A DNA stretch of 64,000 nucleotides, taken from NCBI GenBank assembly GCA_900708905.1, contig CAADRB010000026.1:1446639-1510638 (forward strand), in the 5' to 3' direction. Numbering within the stretch: position 1 is the stretch's first letter; each line of letters begins with the position of its first letter. Source of the DNA: Hymenolepis diminuta (Eukaryota > Platyhelminthes > Cestoda > Cyclophyllidea > Hymenolepididae). A program made the position numbers and the translations under genes. Under the pieces are notes generated by a model. That model did not search any database, was not told the DNA's origin, and was given only the letters and a program-made list of their open reading frames with translations. Shown piece by piece: positions 1 to 11,200 of this stretch.

Positions 1-306
1 ATATGTGAAATCCTTCGGCGAGAGTGGAAGGAGATATGCTAGATAGAGATCATGATCGTTTTTGCTGAATTTCCGCAGCAGCATATTTATCCTCATTTCG
101 TTTGGTAATCCTGCCATTCGGTTTTCGTAAATATCATGATAACGAGCGTACCATGTTGTAAAAATTTCACCTACAGAGGGTTCACAATAGAACTCACCAA
201 CATTCTTAATGAAGGCTACTGGATCTGTATCAGGTTTGGACAGATTCATTTGTTCCATGATGCATCGGACAATGGCCGCAATTTTGGAAGTTTCGATTGA
301 GTCCAT
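1..306 (-). CDS. Partial gag-like start of a Ty3/Gypsy retrotransposon polyprotein (N-terminal 102 residues)
   Basis: An uninterrupted frame on the - strand starts with ATG at 306-304 and runs off the window edge. It begins MDSIETSKIAAIV and contains the segments FTTWYARYHDIYEN (about residues 50-63) and MLLRKF (about 75-80), followed by YLAYLLPLSP near the end. The order W-x-R-Y-x-D-x-(Y/F), then LLRK(L/F), then (I/L)LP is the pattern of the gag-like N-terminal domain found in many invertebrate Ty3/Gypsy polyproteins. It lies directly downstream, on its own strand, of a primer-binding-site-like sequence and an LTR, which fixes its identity as the start of a retroelement. No stop or frameshift occurs in the visible part, so the copy may be fairly young. 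The rest of gag and pol would lie left of the window. The family assignment rests on remembered pattern, not on a search. Confidence 0.75.
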   Translation of the reverse strand, partial: MDSIETSKIAAIVRCIMEQMNLSKPDTDPVAFIKNVGEFYCEPSVGEIFTTWYARYHDIYENRMAGLPNEMRINMLLRKFSKNDHDLYLAYLLPLSPKDFTY

Positions 307-322
307 CTCACCTGCGTCGCCA
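306..322 (-). promoter_or_regulatory. Primer-binding site of the LTR retrotransposon
   Basis: On the - strand, three A residues after the LTR end comes TGGCGACGCAGGTGAGA. A TGG start immediately inside the 5' LTR is the hallmark of a tRNA-primed minus-strand DNA start site, because it pairs with the CCA end of a tRNA. Which tRNA is used cannot be told here. The site runs straight into the gag start codon. Confidence 0.6.
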
Positions 323-325
323 TTT

Positions 326-499
326 TGCTATAACGTAACCAACTAGGAGTTTCGTTAATGCACGCGTGTTGACTATAACGTGCCTTCTTATCTGCCGTGG
401 GTTATTAGCTTCTGTGTTAAGTTGCTATATTACTGAGTTTTCTAGATTGTTGGCTCTGCTAGATTACTATCCGAACTCCTAGCTGGTTACGTTATAGCA
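326..499 (-). repeat. 5' long terminal repeat of a Ty3/Gypsy-like retrotransposon (174 bp)
   Basis: The segment has the canonical TG...CA ends, and these are extended: TGCTATAACGTAACCA at one end is perfectly repeated in inverted orientation at the other. A further run of about 10 bases (TAGGAGTT against AACTCCTA) continues the inverted match with one mismatch. On the - strand the end is followed by AAA, a primer-binding site and a gag frame, which is the order expected for a 5' LTR. The LTR is short for an autonomous element. The partner LTR lies outside the window, so LTR identity and target-site duplication cannot be tested; the bases just outside on the + strand are GTATC (500-504). Confidence 0.7.
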
Positions 500-3013
500 G
501 TATCTTAATTATTTCATGTGTTAAATCAATTTTCAGTTTCATTTTCGTTAAGATAATTTTTTAGAGTTTAAGCTAAACTAAATACAAAATAACCAATCAT
601 TTTAATTTCTCTCCTGTGTGCCGGTCTCAAGCCATGACACAAGGAGCCATTGACGGAGACCAGAGAACACCCGATTTGCTACGTGAGGAAAAAAGACTTG
701 AACCATTAAGACGGGCTAGAAACCTGCATGTGGATGTTGTGCGACTGCCTCCTACTTTCTTGGTCACCGTCTCCGTCGTTCGATTTACGTGCGCAATCAT
801 ATCCCTGTATATAGACCTAAAAACCTAGAAACATCACCATTCTACCTCCGTCTCATAATTGTACAACCTATAGAAGTTAATAGAAGTTGTAATTATCCAC
901 GATAGGGCCTTCTATCAACGTTCGATCAGTCTTACAGTAGTGATCTTTTGTGAGGTTAGCTGATTCTAGTACTATTGTAGGTTCTTTCTCAGTGTTCTAC
1001 GTGTCCATCAGATACTATTATGATACAATTGACTCAGAGCAAGAAGGAAAAGTGACAGGAATGCGGCTATCCCAAGACATTTGTCAATTCAGCAGATCAT
1101 TTTTTAAATAATAATTCTCTTCATAAGATTTTTGCCTCGACAAATTGTTAAGTTGGTGAGTCCGCACACTGATAAGGATACCGATCAATATGCACCTGGT
1201 ACACCGTGAGTTAAAAAGAGCTTATTAAAGATAGAGGTGACTGATCCGTTTGTTATCGGCGAGATTAGAATAACATCAGACCCTTTCGAATGTGAATTTA
1301 TCATCGTAGGGTATGGCACATCATAAGTGGATTAGGAAATGGTAAGTTAGAGCTGAGTTCTGGGAAAATCTGGTCTCGACAACCGAGTAGGAAGAGAAGG
1401 ATGAAGGATTTCGGCAACATGCAGACACTGATTGCATCCTCTCATGAGATTCTCCACATTCGTAAGTTAGAGCATAGGTGTTCGGCAGGTTTTGATTTCG
1501 TCTGTGAACTGAATAAGGTTGGGTTGATGCTCTCTTGCTGTTCGGGTTCTGTCTCATCGGACTGCTTCCAGAAGTTTCTCGGAAGAGGTCCAATTCATAT
1601 TTATGAAGACAGGAAACACCCTTCGTATCTATAGGTCAATTTGTATTATGCACCGTTAACATAAGTAAGGTAAATAAATTCGTTCGAAAAAAAGGGATTT
1701 GAAAGTAGTTGGAGTTAGAGGGTGGAAAATAAAAATTCATAAATGTAAGAATTATTTTGGGGGAAATATCATTTTCTTGTGTGTTGCAGTCTAACTGAAT
1801 ATCGATTAAGGTTTGGATCCGGAATAATGTATTGTTTGCTATCTTTGTTTTAGATATAGATGATGCCTTGGAGATAGTTTTAAATATATGAATATGTGTG
1901 TGGGAAGGAATATAATATTAAAATTTCAATCGGAAATGTTGTATTCAAATCGGCATTTTCTTTCCAAATCCTGAGATTGTATTGTTGACAAGAAATTTAG
2001 GACTACTTTAGACGGATTTCCATTTATGTACTTTCATAATGCATTTAACGAATTGGTTGTTTACCTTTTACTTTAAAGAGAGCTTCAAGGTCGAAAGCGA
2101 GGGACAAGCGCGATACAAACGTGTAATTAATAAAGATTCGTGTCCTTTGCATGTATTTTCCTTCTTCCAAAGATGGAACTTTATCTATCCTTCTCCATTT
2201 ATTAATATTACCCCTCTAGATACTTTCCACTGTTATACGTTACCTTATTTTTTCTATTAAATGTCATAAATTGCTTTATAATACATTTTCTGCAGAACAA
2301 AAACTTATTCATTTAGAAAATAAGTGCCCGTACACAAAAATTTTACTATGCGGTCCCACAGAAAATACTGAACTGATGGCAAAGAAATAGAGCAAATAAA
2401 TGGTAAAGTATATCAAATAGCCGAAATGCTATGACAAAAACTTATAAATAAAATATCTGTTAACACATCGGAAGGATACTTTTTTACATAGAAATTTATA
2501 GGTATATAAGTTTTAATTTGACAAATACTAGGCGATATCATCTGGCGGATATAACTAAGATCAACAATTCATCTTTAGAGAACGACAATTTGAGGTAATT
2601 TTATTGAATTATTTCATATGAAAGTTGATATACATAGATTTTAAAGCGGATAATGTTTAAATTAGACATAAAATATAAAATTAATGGATTTTGTCTTTAT
2701 TTACATTTTTAATGCTTATGAACAACGTATTTTTAAAAAATTAAATTCGCGCCTATCGACCATTAGATGTTTGGAAAAATAACCTTGGATGACTCTAAGC
2801 GCTTGGCATAAAACTTTCGAGTGGGGCGTTTATTATTTTTATTATTCGAGTAGGTATATGTTCCTTCTCTAAACAGAAGCAAAGTTTTGTTGCAACTCAC
2901 CCGTTATATCCCTTCATATTACAAGGATTGCTTACTCAAAACTATCATATATAGTAAATTTCATCATTTCTTGTCGAATTTATGCTATTTTGTATATTTA
3001 TCGTGCTTTAGAA
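500..3013. other. Intergenic region upstream of cyclin Y
   Basis: About 2.5 kb between the retrotransposon LTR and the cyclin Y start codon. Short open frames occur on both strands around 616-828, 1321-1634 and 2039-2260, but none resembles a known protein, shows splice signals or overlaps a repeat I could identify. The part from about 1,200 to 1,640 is a little richer in G+C than the rest. The promoter and 5' untranslated region of cyclin Y should lie in the right half, but I see no distinctive promoter motif. Confidence 0.5.
3002..3011 (+). promoter_or_regulatory. Candidate 3' splice site just upstream of the cyclin Y start codon
   Basis: The T-rich stretch from about 2980 ends in GTGCTTTAG, two bases before the ATG at 3014. 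This fits a 3' splice acceptor, so the first coding exon may be preceded by a 5'-UTR intron or may receive a trans-spliced leader, as some flatworm mRNAs do. It is inference from the motif alone. Confidence 0.35.
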
Positions 3014-6000
3014 ATGGGCAATTGCTGTATGCCAGCCTTTCGTGCAAAAGGTTTGAGAAAGTCTGTTGAATTTAATAATCGCGAACCACAATATGTTAAT
3101 GCTGCGATCAACATCACCACTCAACCAAATTGCACTACTGAACATGTTTACTATGCACCTTCATATGCGCTATCTTCTGTCCAAAAATCTTGTTTTTCAG
3201 CTCGGCCTCCACTCTCTACTAATTTAGAGGAAATTCAACACATTGCTGACCGTGAACTCGATAGTAAGTTTTTTAACACGAAACGAAGCCAATTATCCTT
3301 AATTCATTGGCATATTATGTTTTGTAGATGAGGAATCAGACCCTTCAATTAACATTAAATGTGACCCCGTCTTCGTTCTTGTTAAAAATCGTATGTGTTA
3401 TGTCTTATTTTCCATTCTTCATTGACTATCTTCAAAGTTAAGTGAGTATTTTCTGAGTTTAGGTGGACAGTCCTGGTATTACGATGTAAGTGTTCTCATA
3501 TTTGGTAGATTACGACATCTATTTCTTAATACAATTTCGTGCCTGTTTTTAGCTTTTAAAAAGAATGAAACGCAGTGACTATCGCCAATCTAATACTACT
3601 TTCGAGATGTTCCTGGATGGTTCGACCGTTTCAAAACCAGATTCAAGGGCCACTATTAGAGCCGTAGCGATAGCAATTTGCCTCCTTATTCGCTCTCCTG
3701 GATATATGAAGAAGGACGCAGAGGAGGAATTGGAAATTTTTGATGAAGCTTATCATCCCATGAAGGTTTGTTCTCTTTTCTAAAATTGTTGCCATTCGTT
3801 TTATTAGTGATATTGGATGCTATGCGATAGCATTGCTTTCATGATTCAAGTTAGATTCCTAGTCATCTTTAGGTATTTTTCTAGCTAATACATTTACAAA
3901 TGGAACATTTTACGCAGACCACAAACTTCTGGTGAAAAGAGAATCATTCATCAAGTACATATGTTAGAAGGGTGTTTTTATTTGCAATTTTTTTCTGTAG
4001 TTTTTTCCCAAACTTAACTACTATTTCTGATAAAGAAGACCGTTTATTTCTGGCTTGATGAAACAAATAATAAATGTAATTAAGTTTACTTTCTAAGCTT
4101 AACATTTTCTTATGAATTCTGAAATTCCTAATTAAAGTTTTTATCAGAAGTGCGATTTGGATATTTAGATGTATAGGTTTTTCTATTTTCATTATTGGAA
4201 GGAGTGTTATATCTAGTGATATATACCCTAATAGGTAAGATTCCACTAGATTTCAAGTAATTATTTGCCCTTAGAACCTTCTTTGTTTACATATTTGAAG
4301 ACGGTAAATTTATCCTTGAAGGTTTTTGAGCGAGATACTGACTTTTCAATAATGAAAGTTGGTATTCAAGTTCTAAATAGATTTGATGGCAGGTAAGATA
4401 GCCACTAACTGAATCAGTTTTTAAGATTTCATAGTTAATTCTCTCTTTTCTGTCCTTTCCACGCTTTAGAGAGCGGAGTGACTTTTGAAAATTGTTGTTT
4501 AACTGTCTTAAACTTTTAATCGAAATAATCTAAATCCCTAAAATACTCTATGATAAATCCAAGAGAAATATAAGATATAGTAAAATAATAATTTCACTCA
4601 TTTTAAAGGAAGTTTACATTATACTATTCGGAAAAGCATTTGTATAGCTTTGGGGAAAGTGTAGGGAAATTCGAGCTTCAGGATTTCCTGCTTCTCTAAT
4701 ACTCATTTCGAAAGAATTTGTGTTGTTGCTTTTGCACTAGATCCTCTGAAGTGACTCGCATTGAATCTAATATCAAAGTTGAACATGACATTCCGATGTA
4801 TGTAGTTTCAACCGCCCTTGTCTTTTATAAGATATCTGAAAATTGGGCCCTGGAAGTCAGTGTTGATCGTTATGTCTGGTATCGTCGACAATACAAGATC
4901 ATTACTTCCCTTTTCGCGAACATCCATATACACTTGGCAGCCTCGCACCTTACTGTTTTCACTCGAATTTTCTTAAGACCGAGATATGTATATCTTTGGA
5001 TACGGCAGTTCTTTTACGCTCCAAAAAATATGTTATTTGCTACCACAAGTTAGCGCAAAGAGTTGAATCATCTATTTCCTTCATGGAACGTTAAGTACTT
5101 GCGGCACAATAGAAGAGCGCGTGTGTTTGCAATTATTATTAACATCTTTCTTTTGAACTCTACAGGATAAGTCTTTGGGATTAATTCCTGATTAGATGAA
5201 AGACGTAATGGGCTGATTGGATTGATCTTTCCTCTTTTTCCAGATCGAACAATCACCGGATGAAAATCCCAACCAACCACCTTCTCTCAAAACCGTCCAC
5301 CGATTTATCAGAAAAATTTTCCAGAATGCTCAACTTTCTCCTGAATGTGCTATCGTTACTATGGTACGTCTTCTTTATTAATTTTGACACTGAAATGTTT
5401 AGGTAGCACATTATTCACTTTTCTTGCCGTCCATTAAGTAGACATTTTTGGGACATGAGTAAAGAGACCGATTCTTTGAGTAATTACAAAAAAATCTGTC
5501 ACCATGACAAGCGAGCATTACATTAACGGTTCTACACCACCTATAAACGTGAAAAGTTGATTTCTAAGTTCTGAAAATACTTTTGTGGAGTCAAACATCG
5601 GACGCCTTTCATTTTAAGGCAAGATAATCAATTTATTAAAAAGGAGCAAAATGATATTAGAATCATGGATTAATGTAGGGAGAAGAAGATAATACGAAAA
5701 ATCTATCTATAAATTAGTGGATCGCTTTTCAATCACGCTAATTTCCATACTTATTTGCAGTATCATGAACTATAAGCTCTCTAAAAAACATAATGTCGTA
5801 AAGGTGCTAAATTTCGCACGCGAGTAAGAGTTATTTAAATGTGGAGACTTAAAACGCTCACACATGACTTTGTATTTTAATTTTGTGTGTATTTTCAATA
5901 GTAATTAATTACGAAAAGCGCGCCTAGATGTTATTTGTTCCCCATTGAACTTTTAAAGCAATGGTTTGAGAATGAAACTGTGCACTTAACACAACCTACC

Positions 6001-9000
6001 CCTCATTCTCTCTCGCTCTTTCTCGTGTCTCTTAGGCACTAAAATGATCACATGGAGCTCTTAAATAAGTTTTATGTAATAATTTGGGAGCGGTTTCCAT
6101 GTCATGTGAATTTGTCATCCCATGACTCCTATTTCCGAAAGTCATTCTGTAGTCATATACCTGTCTGTGAGGACAATAGTTACTTCTCAAATTGTTAGGA
6201 GTCCAAATCAAACAATTTTGGGAAATATGAGCGAAGTTCAAGGGCTTCATTTCTCGTGCACTGGGTTATCGATTATTGATTTTCCACACACCTGCCTGGG
6301 AATGAAATTTAGTCACTCCTGTAGTTATTTGCTAATCATTTAACCAATCATTTGCTGCATAAGTATCCAGACCCTTATAGTAAATTTAGTTCTTAATGAG
6401 AGAGTCATAGGTTCTTCCTTCTGGTTTTGAGTGACTGTAGCCTTATTGTATCCAGAAGACACATCGCAGTATTGTCGTAGTAGTCTAGGTTACATCACTG
6501 ATGATATAGCTTTGAATAACAAATGGCAGTGGAAAGTCGAATTTTCCTCTCCTGACTCTAAAATCTAAAAAAAAATAATTGCGTAAGAATCATAGTTTAA
6601 AACGTTCGGTATTTTTCTTATCCAAACTTATTCCAAAAGAAAATAGTTTGTCATTTGCTTAAGGTTAAGTGGCATTCCTAAAGAGGTAGCTCTTTTATAC
6701 TACCCTGGGAGTATTATTTCGCTAATGAGTTACGTTTTATTTCTATTTATTACATTAGGAGATTGAATGACCACTTAAGCTCATTGTACTTTTGGGCATG
6801 AAAATAACGCCTATTGATTTATCAATAAGAATTTCTAATTTCATTTAAAGGTCATTTATTAGGTCATTTATTAGTTATCAAACTATTTGTTAATCGGTGA
6901 GGAAATACGTCCAGGTTTGTTTGTTAGAGAACTGCGGAACTTAATGGAGCCTTAGATCCTTATCAATTTTTTAACTGGATTTCAGTTGATCGAGTTTATT
7001 CCGTTTAGAGTAAAATCGGGAACCAATTAAATTGGAAATTGGTAATTGAATGTACTTTTGTTCCATGGTCTGTTTTATTCATCCTTCATGTAATCGATGA
7101 TGCTTAACAGCGTCTGAAACATTTCTTAGTATATCCATTCGGAAGAATACCTAAGAGTCCATATATTTATGTTAGCACGGATCATACTAGCTTACCGCAT
7201 AGCTTTGATGTCTTAAATTTAGTCTATGAAATCTTTTATCGTGCAGCTTGAATGTGAAAACATCTGTCAATATTTTCTCATTGTTTTAGTTTTCTTGTTA
7301 AGATTAGTTATCATATTTTCCAGAGATAGTTCGTAATAATCCTTCTCAAAGCACGCCTGAGATATGGATTAGGGTGACATTCTGATAGGTAAAGATTTAA
7401 CTACCCTTGATTTTCATAAGATTTGAAGCATCTAGAAAAATAAAAATTCTCCTCTATTTTATATATGAAGCATTTTCTTGTCTGCAAGCTCGTCGAGTTG
7501 ACGTATTTTGCGGCATTCATCGTGAATATATGGGTAGGAATCTGGAACTTCTTATGAAAAACTCGTATTTTGCTGCTCGTTTCAACCAATACGGTTGGTT
7601 AGGCCTTTTTCTGGATGTGTATCGATGAGTACCTATCTCGTGAATACGATTTGGCCAGTTTACAAATTCCAATAGATTAAGGTGGGAGAGCTCCGCGTAG
7701 CCTTGCACTAACTTTTTGTCATTTCCACAACCGTTTCCAGCTTTGACTTGTGGTGTTTAGTTCTAAAGTTCATTTTCTTTTCATTTCGTTGGAGTTGGAA
7801 TAATTGTAGGAAAGTGCACATCTAGTCGCGCAAGGTGGCTGCATGGCCAATTTCTTCTTTACGCGGGGATCTCCGAGGGAATAATTTAAAGTTAAGAGCC
7901 TTTGAGTAGTAGTTAGTGCTACTAAGTACTGCAATTTCTTAAACTACTCAGAACTCAATTGTAAGACCTTAAGTTTGGCATGATAGTTATTGATAGCCTT
8001 TGCGTCAATCTGAGTATATACTTCTGTATTTACCACCCACCATTTTTTCCGAACTTCGTAGTGAACTGCTCTTGAACATGCAGGGATTTTGAGCTTACCC
8101 ACCGTTGCGTATCGACTGTATTCACTTTTTCGCCTTTCTCACCCCACCACTCCGTTCTGTTTATCATTTGTCTCTCTACTTGTAAGATATTAATCGATTT
8201 TCTCACATCAACTAACGCATATTTTGAACTTTGTATCTTACTGCCCTCTATAAATACAAACAATCCGCCACCATCTGTCCTTGAACTAGCCGGTAAACAC
8301 AGTAGCTTAGTTAGTTTGCTCCCTAATACGTTGATAACATCTAAGCCAGAACCTCTCCTGTAATAAACATCTAAATGTCTGGAGATCTTTACAGGGGAGT
8401 TGCTTCTCAACTACCTCGTGCATCCTATTTGCATGTAGTTGATAGCAGCATGTGTTAAGTGGTTTTTACGTATATCAAGAGGCTTTATATCCCATCACAC
8501 CCTTAAATGTTGGCCTTAATGCGAAAACGCAAGCTCTCTCGCTTACACATAACCACACCTAGTTTGTGCAGAATCGCGCAAAGCCTCTCTGATTGGTTAA
8601 GATGGCCAGAGGAAAGAGAGAGAGAGAGAGGTAAGGAAAGAAGCCAGAATCATTGCTTCTGTCTGTATGTTTGCACACATACGGAGTGAAAAATAAGCCG
8701 TGCAAGGCATCATTTTGCAGTGTGTCGACTGTGCACTGCACACCGCGTGCTGAATCATCTAGTGCTCTTCATTACGCACACATTGACAGCCTCATGCGCT
8801 TGATCGCATGTATTAACAATATGCCTGTAATGTTAGTATGTAATGTACTAGACTCGTTTACATATTAGACCGGAAGGGGTAGTCATTCCTTAGTAGTCAA
8901 CGCGCACTTGCCAAACCAGAAGTCACGAAATCGATGCTCATTAGTGCACGTCCTGTGATTTGGATGATCAATCGCACTGGTTAACCCTGAGTTTTTCAAA

Positions 9001-10324
9001 AGATCAGCTCCACAATACCTTCGATTTATCCAAGTTGTGTTATGAACACTGTCCTCTGTGAGCCTGGGAAGTTGGATTGGTGAATCTATAGAGTTGTATG
9101 TTTATGCAATTTTGAGTTACTCTGGAACCGTAGCCAACTATTCACCACAAGATTGTTTTCGAATCTACTTCGGTAAGGATTTGGAATAACATTCTGAAAA
9201 ATGCATTAATTGCTTCGTTTGTTGGAATTGAAGCATGCGGTGATATAATTTGGTCATGTTTTTAGAAGCCAGGATCTTCGTCTTTGTAAGAATTTCCTTG
9301 AAACTGAATCTTATGAATCGAGAAATAATGTAAGACTTCTACTTTCGTCTTTGATTTACCTTTTCCACCAAAGTCCTCCTTAGTGTCTAAGTTTACTAGG
9401 TTTTACATTTGTCTTATTTCTTACATTATTTAGTTTAGTAGATCAAAATGATGAGAAAATGGATTGTGAAATTGGAAGATATAAAATCTGAAAAGTCAAA
9501 AAAAATATATTCTTAGATTAAGCAACAATTAGCCAGTTTCAAATTTCAGATTTTTGATCCAAGTTAGTCTGATTGAATCTTCGTTTGAAGGCACCAGCTG
9601 TAAATTTATGTATTTCACAAACCAATTCTAACATTTTTCACAATGTAAATCTGGAATTGGGCAAGTTGGTAACTGCGAATTCGTAATTTGGTATTGTTAA
9701 GATTCATACTTTTTACCAGAATCGGGTTGCATGGAAAACATTTCGACCATGTATGTTCCTTACTGTTCAAAAGCTTAGTCCTTTTAGTTGAGGCTTGGGT
9801 AAATATAATACTCAAGCAAAAATTATTAGTGTTAACAGAGGTCATGGTAGAGAATTGGCTCCTTCTTTGACTTATTGCGCGTCTTGACCTTGCCAATATC
9901 CCTTCTTTCCACAAACTTGAACAGGTTTACCTTGAGAGGTTACTGCATGGAGGACACATCTACCTGAATGTCTCCAACTGGAAACGAATCCTTTTGTGCG
10001 CTATCCTTCTCGCCAGCAAGGTGTGGGATGATCAGGCCGTTTGGAATGTTGACTACTGTCAAATCCTGGATGAACTGAAAGTGGATGATGTGTAAGCCGA
10101 ATTTTCATGATCGAAACGCCTTAATTCATGATATTTCATTTCTAACTATTTCCTTCTAACTTGTTTATAGAAATGAGTTGGAACGGCGTTTTCTTGAAAT
10201 CATCCAGTTTAACATTAATGTGCCGAGTAAGGTCTACACCAAATACTACTTTGATATCAGAGATCTTACTGTCTCCAGTCATGAATTCTCCCGCCTTACT
10301 GTGGATACTGCAAAGTATCTAGAG
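3014..10324 (+). CDS. CCNY: Cyclin Y (seven exons; 330 residues assembled, C-terminal end not confidently found)
   Basis: Exons 3014-3263, 3328-3390, 3463-3485, 3553-3765, 5244-5363, 9925-10091 and 10171-10324 have GT-AG borders and join in frame. Cyclin Y is the membrane cyclin that activates PFTAIRE/PCTAIRE kinases (CDK14, CDK16) and supports Wnt receptor phosphorylation. The protein starts MGNCC, giving a glycine-2 myristoylation site and nearby cysteines that could be palmitoylated, like the vertebrate MGN start. Family signatures follow in order: LDGSTVSKP near residue 133, [18 protein letters not shown], then a cyclin box from about residue 195 with [35 protein letters not shown] and KYYFDIRDL. 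These match human cyclin Y almost word for word. The frame is still open at the last donor; about 20-40 C-terminal residues should follow. Introns 4 and 5 are 1.48 and 4.56 kb; the others are 64-79 nt. Confidence 0.95.
6235..6330 (-). repeat. Dispersed repeat family B, copy 1 (in a cyclin Y intron)
   Basis: The stretch GGCTTCATTTCTCGTGCACT followed by GGGTTATCGATTATTGATTT matches, with a few substitutions, the segments at 60550-60680 (same orientation) and 35480-35590 and 51600-51710 (opposite orientation). The shared core is a TTCATCTCTCG(T/C)G(T/C)ACTG box and an ATCGATTATTG box. The origin of the family is unknown. Confidence 0.5.
8030..8410 (-). other. Unassigned antisense open frame (126 codons) within a cyclin Y intron
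   Basis: An ATG-started frame of 126 codons, opposite in strand to cyclin Y. The predicted product is basic and hydrophilic, with no signal peptide, membrane segment or motif I recognise, and I found no splice or polyadenylation signal to support it. A frame of this length is long for AT-rich noncoding DNA, so it is recorded, but it may be chance or an old transposon fragment. I assign no function. Confidence 0.2.
8614..8631 (+). repeat. (GA)n microsatellite
   Basis: A run of GA dinucleotides in a locally purine-rich stretch of cyclin Y intron 5. Confidence 0.8.
8901..9000 (+). repeat. SINE-like family A, truncated copy
   Basis: Contains AGTCACGAAATCGATGCTCA, which corresponds to the B-box region of the better copies at 34553-34790 and 51937-52170. 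It is followed by the shared downstream core ATGATCAATCGCACTGGTTA (compare ATGGTCAACCGCACTG and ATAGTCAGCCTTACTAG). The A-box part and most of the tail are lost. Confidence 0.45.
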
Positions 10325-10859
10325 GTAGGTTACATTTCTCCATATTTATTTCTTAAATAATAGAAGTAATGCAGGTTGTATTGGATCTACTTTAATATTC
10401 TCTTCGTTATCCCAAGTTTATCAAAATCAGCAACTGTTTGAGAGAGCATATGAATCTGGTTTTTATAATAAGGATTAGTTATGATTAATTAGGTATTTGA
10501 GGGGGAAAGTCAACACATGTTCTATTAAAAGTTTCATTTTGTTTTGTTTTCTGATGTTTTTATATTTTCCACATTATGTTATTGAAAGAATCAGTAACAA
10601 ACTATCGGCTTCTACGAAAGTGTTTATTTCCTTTTGCGAATTTTTCTCAGAAAAATTGATTTCAGACAAATCGTGTTAAAGTCAGATTTGTCTGATATCT
10701 AATTGTTTCTTGAAATCAGAGTATTTTAATCGCAGGCGTGTCATATTTGCTTGTCACTCGCGTGAACATGTTTAATCTACCTTTCGAAATGGCTTAAGGG
10801 TATTAAGTACATCTATTTGCACAAGTAACCGGTGAAATTATTAAATGTTCATTTCAAGG

Positions 10860-11200
10860 CAAAACACGTGTAAGTGGTCTGAGTAGATTAAGAACTTATT
10901 AGAGAAAAGGTACACTATATAATGGAATACAAGTGTTCGAACGTAAATATTGGAGAGAGAGAGAAGGGAGCATGAGTATGTCAGAAGTCCCGCACCTCCT
11001 ATTTCGTTGGTTACTAATTTGGGCTCTTCAATAGTATTCGCGGCACCTTAGACGCTGATTGTCTGTTCTTCCGTGCTGGATACTCATACATGTTAGAACA
11101 AGGCTGGGTGTTTAATTAATACAGTCATTCTGGTTGATGAGTTTATTAGCACAGACCGTTCTGGTTTATCATTCTGAAAACTTATACATGTTTTCAACGA
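10860..11200 (+). repeat. Dispersed repeat family C, copy 1
   Basis: About 300 bp that aligns end to end with 41285-41590 in the same orientation. Matching landmarks in the same order include ATACAAGTGT(T/C), AGAAGTC(C/T)C(G/A)CAC, TTTCGTTGGT, GATAGTAT-like and CGCGG(C/G)ACCTT boxes, AATACAGTC(A/G)TTCTG, then CAGACCGT(T/C)CTG(G/A)TTTAT. By eye roughly three quarters of positions agree. No coding capacity is evident, so it may be a solo LTR or a non-autonomous element. Confidence 0.65.

Larger units (their letters stand above)
5364..9924 (+). other. Large intron 5 of cyclin Y
   Basis: A 4.56-kb intron (donor GTACGT, acceptor TTGAACAG) splits the cyclin box between the helix carrying ECAIVTM and the one carrying VYLERLL. 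It contains one copy of a dispersed repeat (6235-6330), one SINE-like fragment (8901-9000), a (GA)n run at 8614-8631 and an unassigned antisense reading frame (8030-8410). No other exon was recognised in it. Confidence 0.8.

Noticed and set aside
616..828. 70-codon frame next to the LTR, possible old non-LTR element coding
   Set aside because: No reverse transcriptase or endonuclease motif is visible and the similarity I thought of rests on a few short words.
1650..1672. CACCGTTAACATAAGTAAGG, slightly like the start of a tapeworm spliced-leader RNA
   Set aside because: Only the first few bases agree; the donor region and the downstream RNA body do not.
4718..5053. 111-codon + strand frame in cyclin Y intron 4, beginning MCCCFC
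   Set aside because: It lies between confirmed exons, has no splice link to either in frame, no known motif, and an aromatic-rich composition typical of AT-rich noncoding DNA.
8365..8400. GTCTGGAGATCT shared with 12350-12361
   Set aside because: The match is only 12 bases and the flanks diverge at once, so it is not evidence of another family D copy.
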